Below, in pieces: positions 21,424-34,001 of a DNA stretch of 64,000 bases. The stretch lies in the NCBI GenBank assembly GCA_030068075.1, contig CM057826.1:67553312-67617311 (forward strand), in the 5' to 3' direction. Source of the DNA: Paguma larvata. Taxonomy: Eukaryota > Chordata > Mammalia > Carnivora > Viverridae. The position numbers and the translations under genes were made by a program. The notes beneath the pieces were generated by a model, which made no database searches, was not told where the DNA came from, and worked only from the letters and a program-made list of their open reading frames with translations. Numbering within the stretch: the stretch's first letter is position 1; each line of letters begins with the position of its first letter.

Positions 21424-23574
21424 ATTGTAACATCTTAAAAACAGTTTTTCAGAAGGAAACTCCTAATTATCATTATAACAAGGTGTGTCAATTTTAATGA
21501 AAATTTAATGTAGCCATGCCTTTTGAAAAGGTACATTTAAGATTTGAAAACCATCTAGATGTATACTTTTAATCCATCCATTGCTTATATTTACAACAAG
21601 ATTTTACCATCCTTTGATTCAAATGTTTGCCTAAACAGTTATAACAATAGCAGTCTGTTGAATTTTCCTTTGTTACCCATCCAGGATATATTGTTTGTTT
21701 GTTTGTTACTTTAATATTTTTGCAATTTTTGTGGTTGATTTACTGTTCACTTATCAAGGAGAATGTCTAAGAAACCGTTTCAAACATTATGCATTCAAGT
21801 CCTTTCTCAAGGATGATATTTTGTTCTCTGTTGATACAATCTAATTAGTTTTAAACATGGAAGTCACGTAACAGTTTATTGTATAATGTCAAAATGTGTA
21901 AAATGGGTAGTTTTCTTCTTATAAGCAATGATAAGGCCATTTTCTTTGAACTACTGCATGAAAGAAAAAAAAGATGAAAGAACCCTTGAGAGTAGACTTC
22001 TTTATAATGAAATCATCTGTGGCATAGGACTATTCTGCTGCTATTCATTAACCTCAGTTAGGTTCCGAAATACAGACATGAGACAAGGTGCTGGCCCAGT
22101 AACTTTGAGGGATAAATTGTGTTTTTGTTTTTTTAAACACAAGCCACCAGAAATATTTTGCTTTCAAAATAGAAAGTACTCTTTAGCTAAATTTAGTACC
22201 TGTTTAGATTTAATTACTTTTGCATAAATGGAGCAAGGATTTATTAAGTTTGTGTCAGATAATGCTTCAAATCAAAATAGTTTTCCCCTCCTCTTTTAAT
22301 TGCCTTTTGTACTTAAAATTAAAGTTACATGGAATCCATTTTCCCCAATTACGGTAAGTGCTAGTGATAGTTTCTTACCTTAATCCATCCCCTATTACCC
22401 TTACAGTTGTGTGATAGCCTTTGCCTTGAAGAATCTTAGTAAAATGTTTCTTGAAAAGTTTTCTAATCCAGATCACATGATTGTTTATAAAAGGTATTTA
22501 TTGTTTTTGAGGAATAGTTGCCATAAAGAGTATATTGAAATCTACAGAAAACTGATAAAAAATTTTTAAATAAAATTCTTCTTTATAATCAGCATTCTTC
22601 TACAATTACATGACATCTTAAAAATAATCTTTTAAGTGTTTTTCATAACATCTAATAAGGTAAAGTGCATAAGGAAACATTATCCTTGGTGTTTCGCCTT
22701 AGTTTAGTATTGAGATAATCTGCTTAGTAATACAACGAATTGAAAGGAAAAACTGTTTTCTCCAATTAAATGATTATGAAAGTGATTGCCATTTATTCCC
22801 CAAGGACTTTCTGTGTAGCTGACATATGTAGAAGAATCAGTAATTAAACAAAACAGAGGTCAGTAAGAAGCAGTCCTTGTATGATTAGAAGGGTTGTCTT
22901 TTAAGTAAACATTTTGCTTAGGTTTATATCATTTAAATAAAGATATTTAGGGATTTCTAATCTTCTAGCTCTTCAAATGCTCATTTAGTCCTAACTGGAT
23001 GTTTACAAATGAGAACGTGGGCAGCCCTACTTTGCCTTTTCTTTCTTTGTTAGGCTCCATCTATTCAAAGCTCTTGCTATTTCAGTAATTCTTTTCCTAC
23101 TTAACTGTAATGGTTATTTGGTGTTTGATCCTAAATATATGTACTGTAGAGATTTATTTGCAAGGAATGAAAGTGTATTTTTATGTTTTTAATGGAAAAG
23201 TTTGGATTAATTGAGAAAACATGCATTTTAATGAGGACTGAGCGGTAGAGTTTTAAAAATCAGACTCTTTCAGGTTTTAATTACACTACTTGCACTTATC
23301 CTGTGTACTGTAATAGAAGTTTCAAACATTAAAACCCACTTTGCAGTATCATCTAAATTACTCATCTCATTGTTCTTGCCATATTCTATCACTAAGCTAA
23401 GTAATATTTGTAATTATATTGGTATAAATCTAGGACTTCTCGTCAGACTTAATTATAATTTCAGCACTTAGCCGAGATGGGTTAGTAACCTTTCATATAG
23501 AGGGCACTGGAATGCACTAATGCATTTAGCCTATCAATTAGCGTCTGTTTTACATTTGTTCATTATTATTATCC
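21424..23574. other. Repeat-poor intron downstream of the exon
   Basis: About 2.1 kb with no recognisable SINE, LINE or LTR. A (GTTT)3 motif lies near 21690. A 99-codon frame (21928-22227) has no domain and unremarkable codons. 23420-23560 is a candidate conserved element discussed in the findings. Confidence 0.45.
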
Positions 23575-23735
23575 TCCAGGAAATCAGGAAGCATTTATTA
23601 ACCCCCTACTAAATACTTGGTACTATGTCTCACACTGTAGGGCGCTGAGTCCCTTGTGCTCTCGAAGGTTGCCCTCTTTAGGTGACATAAGACTTAATGA
23701 GTGAGGTGGATAATAGTGAGCCTTGTAAGGAGGGA
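23575..23735 (-). repeat. L2 3'-end fragment
   Basis: GCATTTATTAACCCCCTAC, TACTTGGTACTATGTCTCAC and GGGCGCTGAG follow the reverse complement of the L2 tail (gcatttattgagcacctac, tgtgccaggcactg, ggcgctgg). Confidence 0.5.
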
Positions 23736-25267
23736 AGGGAGGAAAGTAACCTTATTACCCAGGTAACTGATAGGCACTTTATACGTGTTCTCTTTTAATT
23801 CTTTCAAATCTTTTGTTTAGTGGAAGGTCATACTAATCCTATTAAATTTAGACCATTTCCCTGACTTTTCTTTGGCTTTTGCAACAGATGTATTTTTTTT
23901 TTCATCGCTGCATTAAAAACTGGGTGAGAATAAACAAGAAAAACAAATGGTGGCTAATGAGTCAATTTTGCGTTTCATAGTTGGGATTCACACACAACTG
24001 ACATTTGTATGTAAATTTCTTAATTTTTAAAAGGAATCTCATTATTTTCCTTACTAATGAAAGTATAATAGAAACTTTAGATGTCGTTTTATAGTAGTAC
24101 ATCTGAAAAGGATCAATGTTTAATGCTGCTAGCTTTAAGAAAGGAATCCTTACATGAAGATAAACCTTGATATTCAGATCTTTACATATAAGATTTGTCT
24201 TGAATTAAAAAAAATTCTTATCTGTAACCTTTCTTTTGAAGTTCAAAATTTTTAAATATATAGTAATCAAAGGTCTTTATTGTTCTGCTCTTGGTATCTT
24301 TTAGCATATTTTGGTTCTTCAGTTGATGTGGATGACTAAGACATGCTGTTCTTTATCTTTGTTTTTCTAAAAGCACTTTTTGTGTTTAGAGAGTTAAACA
24401 GCATGATACCTTCTTGTATTCAGAAGGATGGTCTAGTAGTCATCTGACATTTACCGTTGCTTTTGAATACAAATAAATCCAAGTGGTTTATGAGAAGAGG
24501 ACTCTGCCTATTTCTATCAGCGACTTAAATTAAACATCTGGTTGTTATATCTCCTCTACTCTCTCTGACTCTAAGTTTATTGAAATGTTTATTTGTATTT
24601 GATATAAATCTTTTGTTATTTCACATCCAATTTGGTCTTCATCATTTTCGTATGTTTGGCACAGAGTCTAAAAAGCAGCATGCTTAGGATATAACAAGCT
24701 GATATGTAAAAAACTGAATGGTTCTGAGCATCTTTAGTGATAGGCTTATAATGGCTCTTTTTTTTTTCCTTTTTGCCAAGAAGAATTAAATGAAATCTAA
24801 TTGATTTTAATAGATCTCTACAAAAACTCTTTAAAATGTTTAAATTGGCTATCAAAGAGATAATTAATTTCCCCATTTTCAGTTTTTACAATTAGTTCTG
24901 AAAAAAGTTCAATCACATGATCTGTATACCCATTATCAAATATATGATCCATTCATTAACAGTTGACCATGCTTGCTAATGAATCATGATAATAATATAA
25001 ATGAAAATTTCTCCAGCATCCATCAGCTTAAGTCACAAAACATAATAAATACCAGGTTGCTAAAGTAAGTTATATTGTCAACTAGTCGAACTTGCCTAGC
25101 TAGAGATTTATGTTTTGAATTTGCAGTTAAACAAATTGAATGTATTAAATTTGTTGAACATTAGTAACTGAGGACACTTTCTTTAAGGAGACAATTTTGC
25201 TGTGTGAATCTTCTATTCATGTAAAAGGAGCTGTTCTATCAGTGGACATTCTAAAATTTGGAGAATT
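23736..25267. other. Unannotated AT-rich intron
   Basis: No gene or repeat recognised. An 86-codon minus frame (24616-24876) has no domain. Confidence 0.4.
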
Positions 25268-25279
25268 TTAAATCTTAGA

Positions 25280-25487
25280 ATTTAAAAACATTTTTAATGT
25301 TTATTTTAAAGAGAAATAGAATATGAGTGGTGGAGGGGAAGAGAGAGCTGGAGATACAGAAGCCAAAGCAGTTCCAGGTTCTGAGCTGTCAGCATAAAGC
25401 CCGACATGGGGCTCCGACCCACAAACTGTGAGATCATGACCTAAGCTGAAGTCAGATGCTTAACTGACTGAGCCACCCAGGTGCCCC
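25280..25487 (-). mobile_element. Can-SINE
   Basis: Perfect 12-bp duplication TTAAATCTTAGA at 25268-25279 and 25488-25499. Confidence 0.92.
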
Positions 25488-25700
25488 TTAAATCTTAGAC
25501 TTTTGTGATCAATTTCTTTCAAATATAAAAGAGCATTTATAATCTGTTAACATCTCACTTTCTACGTACTAGGGTTTAGAATAGTTACTATGGATAGTTT
25601 CTCTTTAAATGATGCTTTTAAATAAGTTGAAGCTGCAAACTGGTGAGCGACTGCTGAGTCCAGTCCGTAAAACTGATTTGTTTGCCCTGTACAATATTTA

Positions 25701-25931
25701 TTTATTTATTTATTTTTTAAAAATTACCATTTTTAATTTATTTTTGAGAGAAAAAGAGATAGAGCATGAGTTGGGGAGGGGTAGAGAGAGAGGGAGATAC
25801 AGAATCTGAAGCAGGCTCCAGGCTCTGAGCTGTCAGCCCAGAGCCCGACGTGGGGCTCGAACCCACAGACTGTGAGATCACGACCTGAGCCAAAGTCGGT
25901 CGCTCAACCGACTGAGCCGCCCAGGTGTCCC
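25701..25931 (-). mobile_element. Can-SINE with (TTTA)n tail
   Basis: Near-consensus head and body; the tail is expanded to (TTTA)n around 25695-25712. Imperfect duplication TGCCCTGTACAATATTTA / TGCCCTGTATGATATTTA at 25683-25700 and 25932-25949 (16 of 18). Confidence 0.92.
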
Positions 25932-25949
25932 TGCCCTGTATGATATTTA

Positions 25950-27686
25950 AAAAGTTCAACTAGTTGCTGACACTTTAAAAATTGGAAGAGTTCACATAAG
26001 AATTCTGAAGTTGGGCTCTCTGTTGGACAAGTTGCAGATCTGGCAACACCGGACTTGGTCTTTCCAGGACGAGGACTAGGCTGTTGTCTCTGGCGACTCT
26101 CCAGTCCTCTGTCATTCCTACCAGGCATGATACTTTTGTACTTCCGTGTTATCTGTCTGTCTCCAGTATACAAACTGAATCCTACTTTATTAAAATCGAG
26201 AATGTGGAGATTCTTAAAAGGTATTTCTTATTTCAAAACAAATCGTTCTTTTTAAACCGAGTCTGATAAACTATATTAACACACAATAGAGAGTGAATTG
26301 GTCTACATAAATTAGTTCTTCATTGTTTTAGGCATCAGAACTTTGGCCAAAGCATAGAAGTTACAACAAGAGAGAGAATTCAGCTTAACAGTTAAAAGCC
26401 TTAATTTCATCCACTGCCACCCGAAATGGACACTTCCACTTAGTGTTCAAACAAGAGTGTTCTTAAAAAAAGTCTCCTGAATTACAAAGAGAGCTGAGCT
26501 AGTTTATTAAATTCCCTCCAACTTCAAGTCTGTGATTTAAAATTACTTATTTTAAAATGAATTTATTTCCAGTGCTCAGTATTTGAATCATGATTTCTTT
26601 GTTTATAGCATTAAGAAAAATCTTAATCTTTCTCTTTTCTTCTTCTGCATACAGCCCTATTTATCCTTTAGGTGTCCTTAGGTTGAAGTTGTAGAATGAC
26701 AGATTACCCCACCACCCCTTTGAGGGAGACTGACAGCACCCTGGCTCATGGAAAACTCAATGAGGCTTTCTATAAAGATTTTTCTAACTCCCTTGATCTT
26801 CTCTGAATGTTTATTCTGTTTCTTCTTTCAAATTTCCGTTGATTCAATAAAAAACGGTGACATTTAGAAATAAAGTTCAGAGAGGATTTGAGCAGGTGTT
26901 GGTGATATAAACTATTTGCCGAGTGCCCATTGTGTTTTATTTCTAAGAATTGTTTTGTGAGCATATGCTATATATTGTATTTATAAGTGTTCGAGGACCG
27001 GGTGGATAATCTACCATCTTCCTGTGAATGTCATGTCACAATGGACTTAGAATTTTATTTCATTTCAATCCCCTAATATTACTTAATTCTCTTAGAGACT
27101 GAGGTTTAAAGATTGCCCAGGGGGGTGGACAAACCTATCCATTAAATCCAGCAGGCATAGTTGAATTCGAGTTTGAGAATATTTTGTTTTCTATTAAAGT
27201 TAAGTGGTCTGGAGGAGAGGAATACTTTTCACCTTGGAGTATTGAGTGTGAAGTTTGAACAATTTTCTCTTATAAAAGTCTGAAAACTTGGAAATGAAGA
27301 GGCAGCAAAAATAACACTGACTATTGAAGCAAGCCTGTGGTGGCATTTATAGCAGTACTACTGCCTTGCGTGCATAGAATATGTGGAGAGGTCTGTCTGC
27401 ATACTTTTGGTGCCTAGTATTGTGGCCAGGCTAGTCAGCTGAAGCTTCTGTACAACTGAATTTTAGTTTATATTTGTAATCTGCATAATTTTGTATGCTT
27501 TCTATGATACTCATATTTTTTGCAAAAAGAATGAGACATACTTTATTGAGTTCTGACTGAGTTCTAGGGACAGAATGGAGTCTTTCTGAGCTAGTAACAC
27601 TTGTTTAAACTTGGTATATTTTTTGACACTCTCTTTTATATTCACAATTATTTGTAAGACCATCCCTAGAAGAATAGTATGAGATT
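25950..27686. other. Repeat-poor unannotated intron
   Basis: About 1.7 kb with no recognisable insertion or gene. Short frames around 25904-26266 overlap on both strands and show no domain. Confidence 0.4.
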
Positions 27687-27752
27687 AGAGTGACTACTAT
27701 TCAGACTAGTCATCTGAATAGAGTGACTGCTATTCAGACTAACCCATCTTTA
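27687..27752. repeat. 33-bp tandem duplication with an internal inverted repeat
   Basis: Two head-to-tail units (27687-27719, 27720-27752) share AGAGTGACT(A/G)CTATTCAGACTA. CTATTCAG at 27697-27704 is inverted as CTGAATAG at 27714-27721, so the first unit can form an 8-bp-stem hairpin. Confidence 0.8.
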
Positions 27753-27870
27753 AATATGTCCTCTGTGTCCTTCTATCCATTAGACCCTCTCTTCAAAACT
27801 CTGGTTGGTTCTTGTAATGCTAGAGAGGTCGAAGGGTATAGTGTTTTCTCTCTTTTGTTTTTTGGGCCAA

Positions 27871-28105
27871 GGATAATAAAGATAGCTAATAATAGCTATC
27901 ATTTATTATAGTCTGTGCCATACACTGTGCTAAGTGTTTACACACAATGTTTTGTTTAGTCTTTACAACAGCCCTGAGGAAGAAATTAACCCCACTTTCA
28001 AATGAAAGAATTAAGGTCCAGAGAGGTTAGATAGCTCACAAGTAGTTAAGTGGTAGAACCAAGATGAATTCATTTTAATATGTCTTCAAAGTCTAAGTTC
28101 TAACT
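27871..28105 (-). repeat. MIR, nearly full length
   Basis: Plus-strand text AATAGCTATCATTTATTATA, ATACACTGTGCTAAGTGTTT, ACAACAGCCCTGAGGAAG, TTAAGGTCCAGAGAGGTTAG, then AAGTAGTTAAGTGGTAGAACC is the reverse complement of MIR. Confidence 0.8.
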
Positions 28106-28149
28106 GCGAAGGGCTCATGTTCTCCTGGTCCCTCCTTCTGCCTCAGACC

Positions 28150-28302
28150 TGGAGTGACCTAGTGTCCTGATCTGCTCAGGACGTTTCCAGCCTGTTCTTG
28201 TTACTTTGAAATTCTGTCAGGTGTAGCATTTGTGCCGTGCTGTTCCTTTCTGTGCTCCAAAGTGTCTTGGTTTGCGTGATAAATTATATGGTCATCCTAC
28301 CT
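28150..28302 (+). mobile_element. Ancient TIR-flanked element, copy 1
   Basis: Runs from CTAGTGTCCTGATCTGCTCAG to CCAAAGTGTCTTGG...GATAAATTATATGGTCATCC. The ends are near inverted repeats (GGGTGACCATAT type). A related shorter copy lies at 41661-41748. Family not named with confidence. Confidence 0.5.
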
Positions 28303-28479
28303 CAAGCATCACGCTATGCTTGATCATTCTAAACATCATCAGAATGTTACCTTCTCTTTTCCCTCTGGGATATTCGATAGGTGACAAGTTTTGGATATCT
28401 TATGATGTACATAGACTTGTGGATTTACAAAACAGCTTATTTTGTCATGAAAAACAAATTTTCCCCAACAGCCCCATTT

Positions 28480-28620
28480 GTAAATACTCTTCATTCCTTA
28501 CTAAGTTCCTTGAGGAAAAGTAGAAAGTCTTGCCTATTTTTGTGTCTTGTACCACACCTCGCTAATAGTTGGTATCGAAAGGACTTTCACAAATGAAATT
28601 TGAATAGGTATTTTTTTAAG
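28480..28620 (+). repeat. L2 3'-end fragment, very diverged
   Basis: TAAGTTCCTTGAGGAAAAGTAG, CTTGCCTATTTTTGTGTCTTG and CTAATAGTTGGTATCGAAAG echo the L2 3' end (aagctccatgagggcaggg, ttgtctgttttgttcac, cacatagtaggtgctcaa). Confidence 0.4.
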
Positions 28621-31600
28621 CATGCAATGACACACATTTGTTTTTACAGATATTTTATTGTCTATAGAAACTCCCTGTCAGTTGTAGCAGATACTTAACC
28701 ACTGCAAAGTAAGAGAGAACACTAGGTGTATATTTCGAGTAAGTTGTCACTGGTTTAAAAAGAAGGAAGTTAACTTTACTGAACGTCTCAGTACCTTTGG
28801 CAAGAAATAATTGCTGTAACTAATCTGTACTAGTTTCCTTGTATATGTGATTTTTCAAATAGCTGATAATAGTTTTGTACAAAAGGCAAAGTCTCTGATA
28901 AAATGATCTGTGCATCTGTCCCGAGATGAAATTTTTAGTGCATTCAAATTAAAGGAACTTTTTCATTGTTTGGTACACAGTGATATTAAATAGTTGTTCT
29001 TTTAGTACATCTGGTGGCTAAGCCTCATTTTTAAGGAAATGCTAATTGACATATGTTCAAGAGTATTTAACCTAATAAGGTCACTTGAAAGGAAAATCTG
29101 TATGAGATGTATATGTCTCAGCTTGCTTTAATTTCTACCTCCATTTCTGAAGGTGGGATGGAGCTGATTTAATGTGGATGAGTTTGTCTGTTGATTCTAC
29201 ATGTGCACATTATTTTGTCTCACAGAATAATGTGAATTTTTATTGTAGTCCTGACATGTAATGGTAATTTTAAATTTCTGCTTTATGTGTGGTTCCTATT
29301 GAGTGATAAATACATTAGTGAAGATTAGTAAAGATTTCTGCAAATAATCATTACACTTCTACAGAAGTGTTATCACTAGCTTTCCCGGATGTGGTACTCT
29401 AAACACTGCTATTGCTTTTGTTTTTCACGCAACATAAACGTGAGTAAACGTATGTTAATCATTCAGTTTGGGGGACTAAAAAAACATATGTCTCACATGG
29501 TATAAAATCTGAATTCATGATCAAATTATGGGAAGAATGGGATGTGTTTTATGTGATGATAAATGTAGCGCTATATACTCATGAATTTAGAGGCTTCCTA
29601 ACCTCAAACCTGTTTTAAAATTGCCAACAGTGAAGAAGATCTTCCTTTATTGACGAAATGGTAATCGTTTATTGATTGCTTAGACACACCTAGGACCATC
29701 CCTCCCTTCTCCAGTTCCCCCAGGAGTTGTCTTATTCTTAATCCCCAACCAGAAATGGTAATTAAAATAACTCACTGTTGTCAGAATTTTTGAATGTATG
29801 ATAAATGAAGCCCAGTAAATAGTGAAAATATGAGAAAGGTGATTAAATCTGAAAATTTTCCTGTAAAAGGCTTGAGATGATAAATATCTCCTGTGATTAG
29901 TTATTAATTTAGTGCAAGGGATTTGCGTCAGCCTAAAATATTTTATGAACTGTGGCATAAAGAAATATTTTAGCAGATAGGTACACACATGTTTAACCAG
30001 AGGAGAAATTGCTGAAATTTGATGGGTAATAATTAAAAATGGCAGACCTGACACACATGTGCCTGAGCTCTTTTCTGTGTGACAGTACTTTCAGAAATTA
30101 AGAAAGAGGACATGAAGATGTGGAGACATGAAGAATGACAGAGTACTTGCAGCTTGAACCCTTTGCCTCATGAAAGCGGAAAGGTTTTACATATATTATT
30201 CCCCAGCTGATAAGATATTTAATTTAAGGTAGTATAAAATAACTCCTCACTTACTGAAGGCAAAAAAGCAAACTTGTTTCATGAACAATTATGCTCGCAC
30301 TACCGATGATTTCCCTTAAAATGAACATGGATTTCTCTATATTTTAAAGAAAAGAAAAAACGATGGTGGTGGCTGTAATGAAGTGTTGTATCATGTTACC
30401 GTCTGGCTGAATCCACAGCAGTCTCTCTGTTGGTGGCATAGATCATTTTGTGGCTGCATAATGTTTTGTGTATGAGTTTCTCTTCTGGTAAGGAGGACCA
30501 CATCTTGGGCCCCCTGTCCCCATCGCAGCAGCCCCTGGCACCTCGCATAGCGCCTAGCTCAGAGGAGCCATTTAATACCTGCGTGGTGCAAGAATTATAA
30601 ATGCCGCTTTTGTAGTACGTATAAATCTGCTTTTAAATTTGGCTTGAACTCTGGCTGAAATCCAGGCAGTTGGTTCAGATGCCCTCTTTCTTCCAGATTT
30701 ATTTATTTCTGAATAAAGTTGATACTTCATGAAGTGAGGATTTAATGTCATTGTCTGGATTCGGATAGAGTTTGCTTTATGTATTGCATGCTATTTATCT
30801 GAAACCCGTAGCCTCATTTTTTGAACAATAAATAGGATTTTAATGTTGAATCCTTGGGTTTGCCCTCTTTGTATGGTCTTTGGAATACTTCTAAATGAAG
30901 AACCAGAAACTTCGCTTGCCTTTCTTATGTAATGATACCTTGTGTTAATTGAAAAGAGGCAGAGGAGACAGTTACAGCTTTTTTCTGCTTCTTGGTGAGA
31001 AAAAAGTATGGCTGTCTGAGGAAAAAAATTCAGATTTTTTTCTTAACTCTTCTTGTAGCACTTTTAAGTTCTGCTCTTTAAAGTATGTTTAATATTTGGT
31101 TAATTGCTACCATGAACCTAAACATACTGATTAAGGCCAGGTTCACATTAGAACAATTATCTGGTTAATTGCTCTGGTGCAAAAATAGGCTAAAAAATCA
31201 TCAGAACATCAAGTTGTGAAAGCACTGGCAGGAGTTTCAAAACCACCAAGCATACCTACTGCAAATCACATCAGCAGAGCAATTAATTTAGGCTAATTGC
31301 TTTTCTGTTTGTTCAAGATGCACTTTGGAACTGTCTTTTGAAATCGTGGCAATTAAGATTAGTAAGCAGTATAATTAAAGAATGTTAGAATAGTCACTAT
31401 TTTTCAAAAGTGATAACTATTCTGTACGAACCTATATGGTGAATCTATCACTCGTGTAGGGCTTTGAAATAATTAAAGCAAAATAAAAGTGTCTTAGATA
31501 TTTACAAGATTTCCTATAAAAATAAAATGAGAAGTGAATTACCTGTACAGGAGCTGTAGCATGGAGTTATCTTTAATCTTTAATTATCAGTTAGGATGAT

Positions 31601-32899
31601 CTGATTTCAATATGCACGCTAAGTTGCCAGTTCACGTGTGAGAAGAAATACCTAGCCACCGAAGCTGGCACTGGCTAGTGATAGTTCCTCTAGCTGAATG
31701 TGTATTTGGCTTCTTATATGGCTTCTCATAAAGTAATCCGGATTTTTAATGTCTTTAAAAACCATATTAGGCACACTTCATGTTATTGAAGTTTTCCGTT
31801 ATTGAGTATTATAATTTTGGCAGCATCAGTTTGTCTAAAATTGAAAACTACTTGAGTTTCCAACTGTTTCTCTATGAAGCAATGTTGTAACAGATTCTCG
31901 GCTGAAAAAAAATGGCAAGTTTAGGAATGAGTTCTTCATTGGAAAATGTAGAAATGTCAGTGGGGGAATTAGCCATTCCCCAGACTGCTTCTCCACTCGC
32001 CATATTGTCAAACAGCAAGTAGCTCTTTCCTTCACCTCTCTCCTTCCATAAGGAGCAATTCTTACCATGCAGTGTGTTGAGTGGCATATCCTGCCCCATG
32101 AAATTCTCCAAAACAAACAGATTTTATTGTATTAAGGACTGTGGCTCTCAAGATAAATCTTTCAGAGACACACATCTTGAAGAAAGTTTTGGTAGCAGTT
32201 ATCATTATGTGACTTCCTGAGGCTGTGACAGGAAATTTAGAAAGATACTCATTAAAATGAGGTTTGACACAATAATTTAAAGATAAGTTTCAAGTTTTGT
32301 TTGGCATTCTACTTTTTGTTTGATAGATGATATAAAAATTATTTTATTTAATTTTTGTCTTTTTATTTCTCCTTAATACAGTATGAATAGCTAGCTAATT
32401 GCATCGCAAAACTAAAATTTTCTCTAGTGATCGTTTTTGTGGAGAAGAACAAAAGTGTATATACTTTTTACAGTGATATATTTTCCTTTATTTTCTTTTA
32501 CACATATCATGGTCTCGAGAAGTGTTTCACACTCGATCCCAATTTCTTGGTGATGCTGTTTGTTGCGGAATCTTCGGTTAGACAACTGCTTGTTGCAGGT
32601 AAAGCCATCAAGTCAGAGGAAAGTAAATGCATTGATTAGTCCAATAGAAACGTGCTGAGGACCTTTAGACCAGAAAAGCAACGTGATGATATCAGTCACT
32701 GGGACTGGTTGTTGTGTCTCTTTTGAAATCTGTCACTGAAGTAGCAGAACAAATGTTACTCTAGTTTGGGGGAAACCTCAAACTAGTACTTCTTCTTGGT
32801 CTTCAAAGCTTGAATTCTGCAGTTATTTAAAGTTGAAAGATAGCATAGCTGCTATAAGAATTTGTCACTATTTTGCACACTTCAGAAGACTGCAGATTA
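28621..32899. other. Repeat-poor intron with candidate conserved elements
   Basis: About 4.3 kb without a clear SINE, L1 or LTR. A weak L2-like string (GCGCCTAGCTCAGAGG) sits near 30550. The strongest non-coding signal of the window lies at 31091-31380. Minus-strand frames at 29680-30054 (124 codons) and 31835-32116 show no domain and are treated as chance. Confidence 0.5.
31091..31380. promoter_or_regulatory. Candidate enhancer: cluster of TAATTG homeodomain sites
   Basis: TAATTG or CAATTA occurs six times in 255 bp (31101, 31154, 31166, 31280, 31294, 31350). Five of these carry a GC-side extension to TAATTGC/GCAATTA. GGTTAATTGCT appears twice, 65 bp apart. Such clusters are typical of conserved developmental enhancers bound by homeodomain proteins. 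Conservation itself cannot be seen from one sequence. Confidence 0.4.
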
Positions 32900-33438
32900 C
32901 AGCCGTAAGTTTTTTCCACCCCTGTATGCATGCCTTTATGCACTGTGACACCACCTAGCCTCCCATCCATAGGTGGCATCCGTTTCCCTATCCTTCTGCC
33001 TCTAGGCAGGCTTTGTGACTTTTTCTAACCAATAGTATGTAGTGGAAATTATGTTGTGAGACTTCCAAGCTTTGGCTTCAAGAGGCCTAGCAACTTCTCT
33101 TCTTGTTTTTCTGGAATGCTGCCATCGCCTGAAGAAGCCCAGGCCAGTCTCTCTGAAGATGAGAGACCAGGTGGAGATGGAGGGCTAGCCAACAGCCAGG
33201 ATCAACTGTCATATATGTGAGCAGGGGCCATCTTAGACCAGCCAGCCTCGGTCAAGCCTTTGGATTCCTGCAATCCTGTATAGCGAATGAGACAAGCAGA
33301 ACTACTCAGCTAAGCCCAGTCCAAATTGCTGGCCCCTGGAGTAGTTAGCACATTAGAGCCGTTTGTTATTGTTGTTGTTTTTTTTAAGCTACTAAGTTTT
33401 GATGTGTGTACTAAGTTTTGTTATACAGGATTGTTTAC
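32900..33438 (+). mobile_element. MLT1-type LTR (ERVL-MaLR), solo
   Basis: Landmarks in order: AGGCAGGCTTTGTGACTTTT, ACCAATAGTATGTAGTGGAA, GCCAACAGCCAGGATCAACT, GTGAGCAGGGGCCATCTTAG, CAGTCAAGCC-like GGTCAAGCCTTTGGATT, CCAGTCC, TTAAGCTACTAAGTTTTG and a closing TTGTTATACAG. An ancient retrovirus-like LTR with no internal coding region next to it. Confidence 0.85.
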
Positions 33439-33449
33439 AGAGACTTCGT

Positions 33450-33690
33450 AGCTACTCTGTGTTGAGAATTTTATATTGTTAGGCAAGGTGCCAAGAGTGT
33501 TTTAGTTATTACCTTATTTCATTATCATATTAACTCTATGACCTAGGTATCATTACATCCTGTTTTATAGATGAACTAAAATGAGACTCACAGAGGTAAA
33601 GTATCTTGGTGACGATCACAGCTAGTAAATGCAGAGTCAGGATTGAATGCAGACCTGTCTGACATCAATCCCATCTATCAAACTGCCTCC
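33450..33690 (-). repeat. MIR
   Basis: AATTTTATATTGTTAGGCAAG, TACATCCTGTTTTATAGATG, CTCACAGAGGTAAAGTATCTTGG and GCAGACCTGTCTGACATC form a reverse-complement MIR, directly after the LTR. Confidence 0.75.
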
Positions 33691-34001
33691 AACAGCTTAT
33701 TCTCAGTTTAAAAATATACTTAGTTGCCGTAAGCAGTTAAATCTACCAATGGAGTCTATTGAATCAAAGTGCTAGCTAAGTAGCATTCTAATAAAATAAA
33801 TATCATTGAATGAAATAAATACTACAGTAAAATAACATGTATTTGCAGTTTCTGGTGTTACTATTTTATCTTGAGTATTTGTCTAAAAGACGCATGGAAA
33901 AAAAAGACAATTCTTCTGGTGTCATAAGAGCTTTGAGTCTAAAGGGAATAGTGTGAATATAGATTTAAAAATGCATAAATATAAGGTCTCAGTTTTATGT
34001 A
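33691..34001. other. Unannotated intron
   Basis: No feature recognised. Confidence 0.4.

Noticed and set aside
29680..30054. Minus-strand frame of 124 codons
   Set aside because: Composition-driven (Ile/Phe/Tyr/Leu-rich from AT-rich DNA), no domain, no start context, no splice evidence.
32900..33438. Possible full endogenous retrovirus around the MLT1 LTR
   Set aside because: Only one LTR is present, with no gag, pol or env remnants next to it and MIR sequence directly after it.
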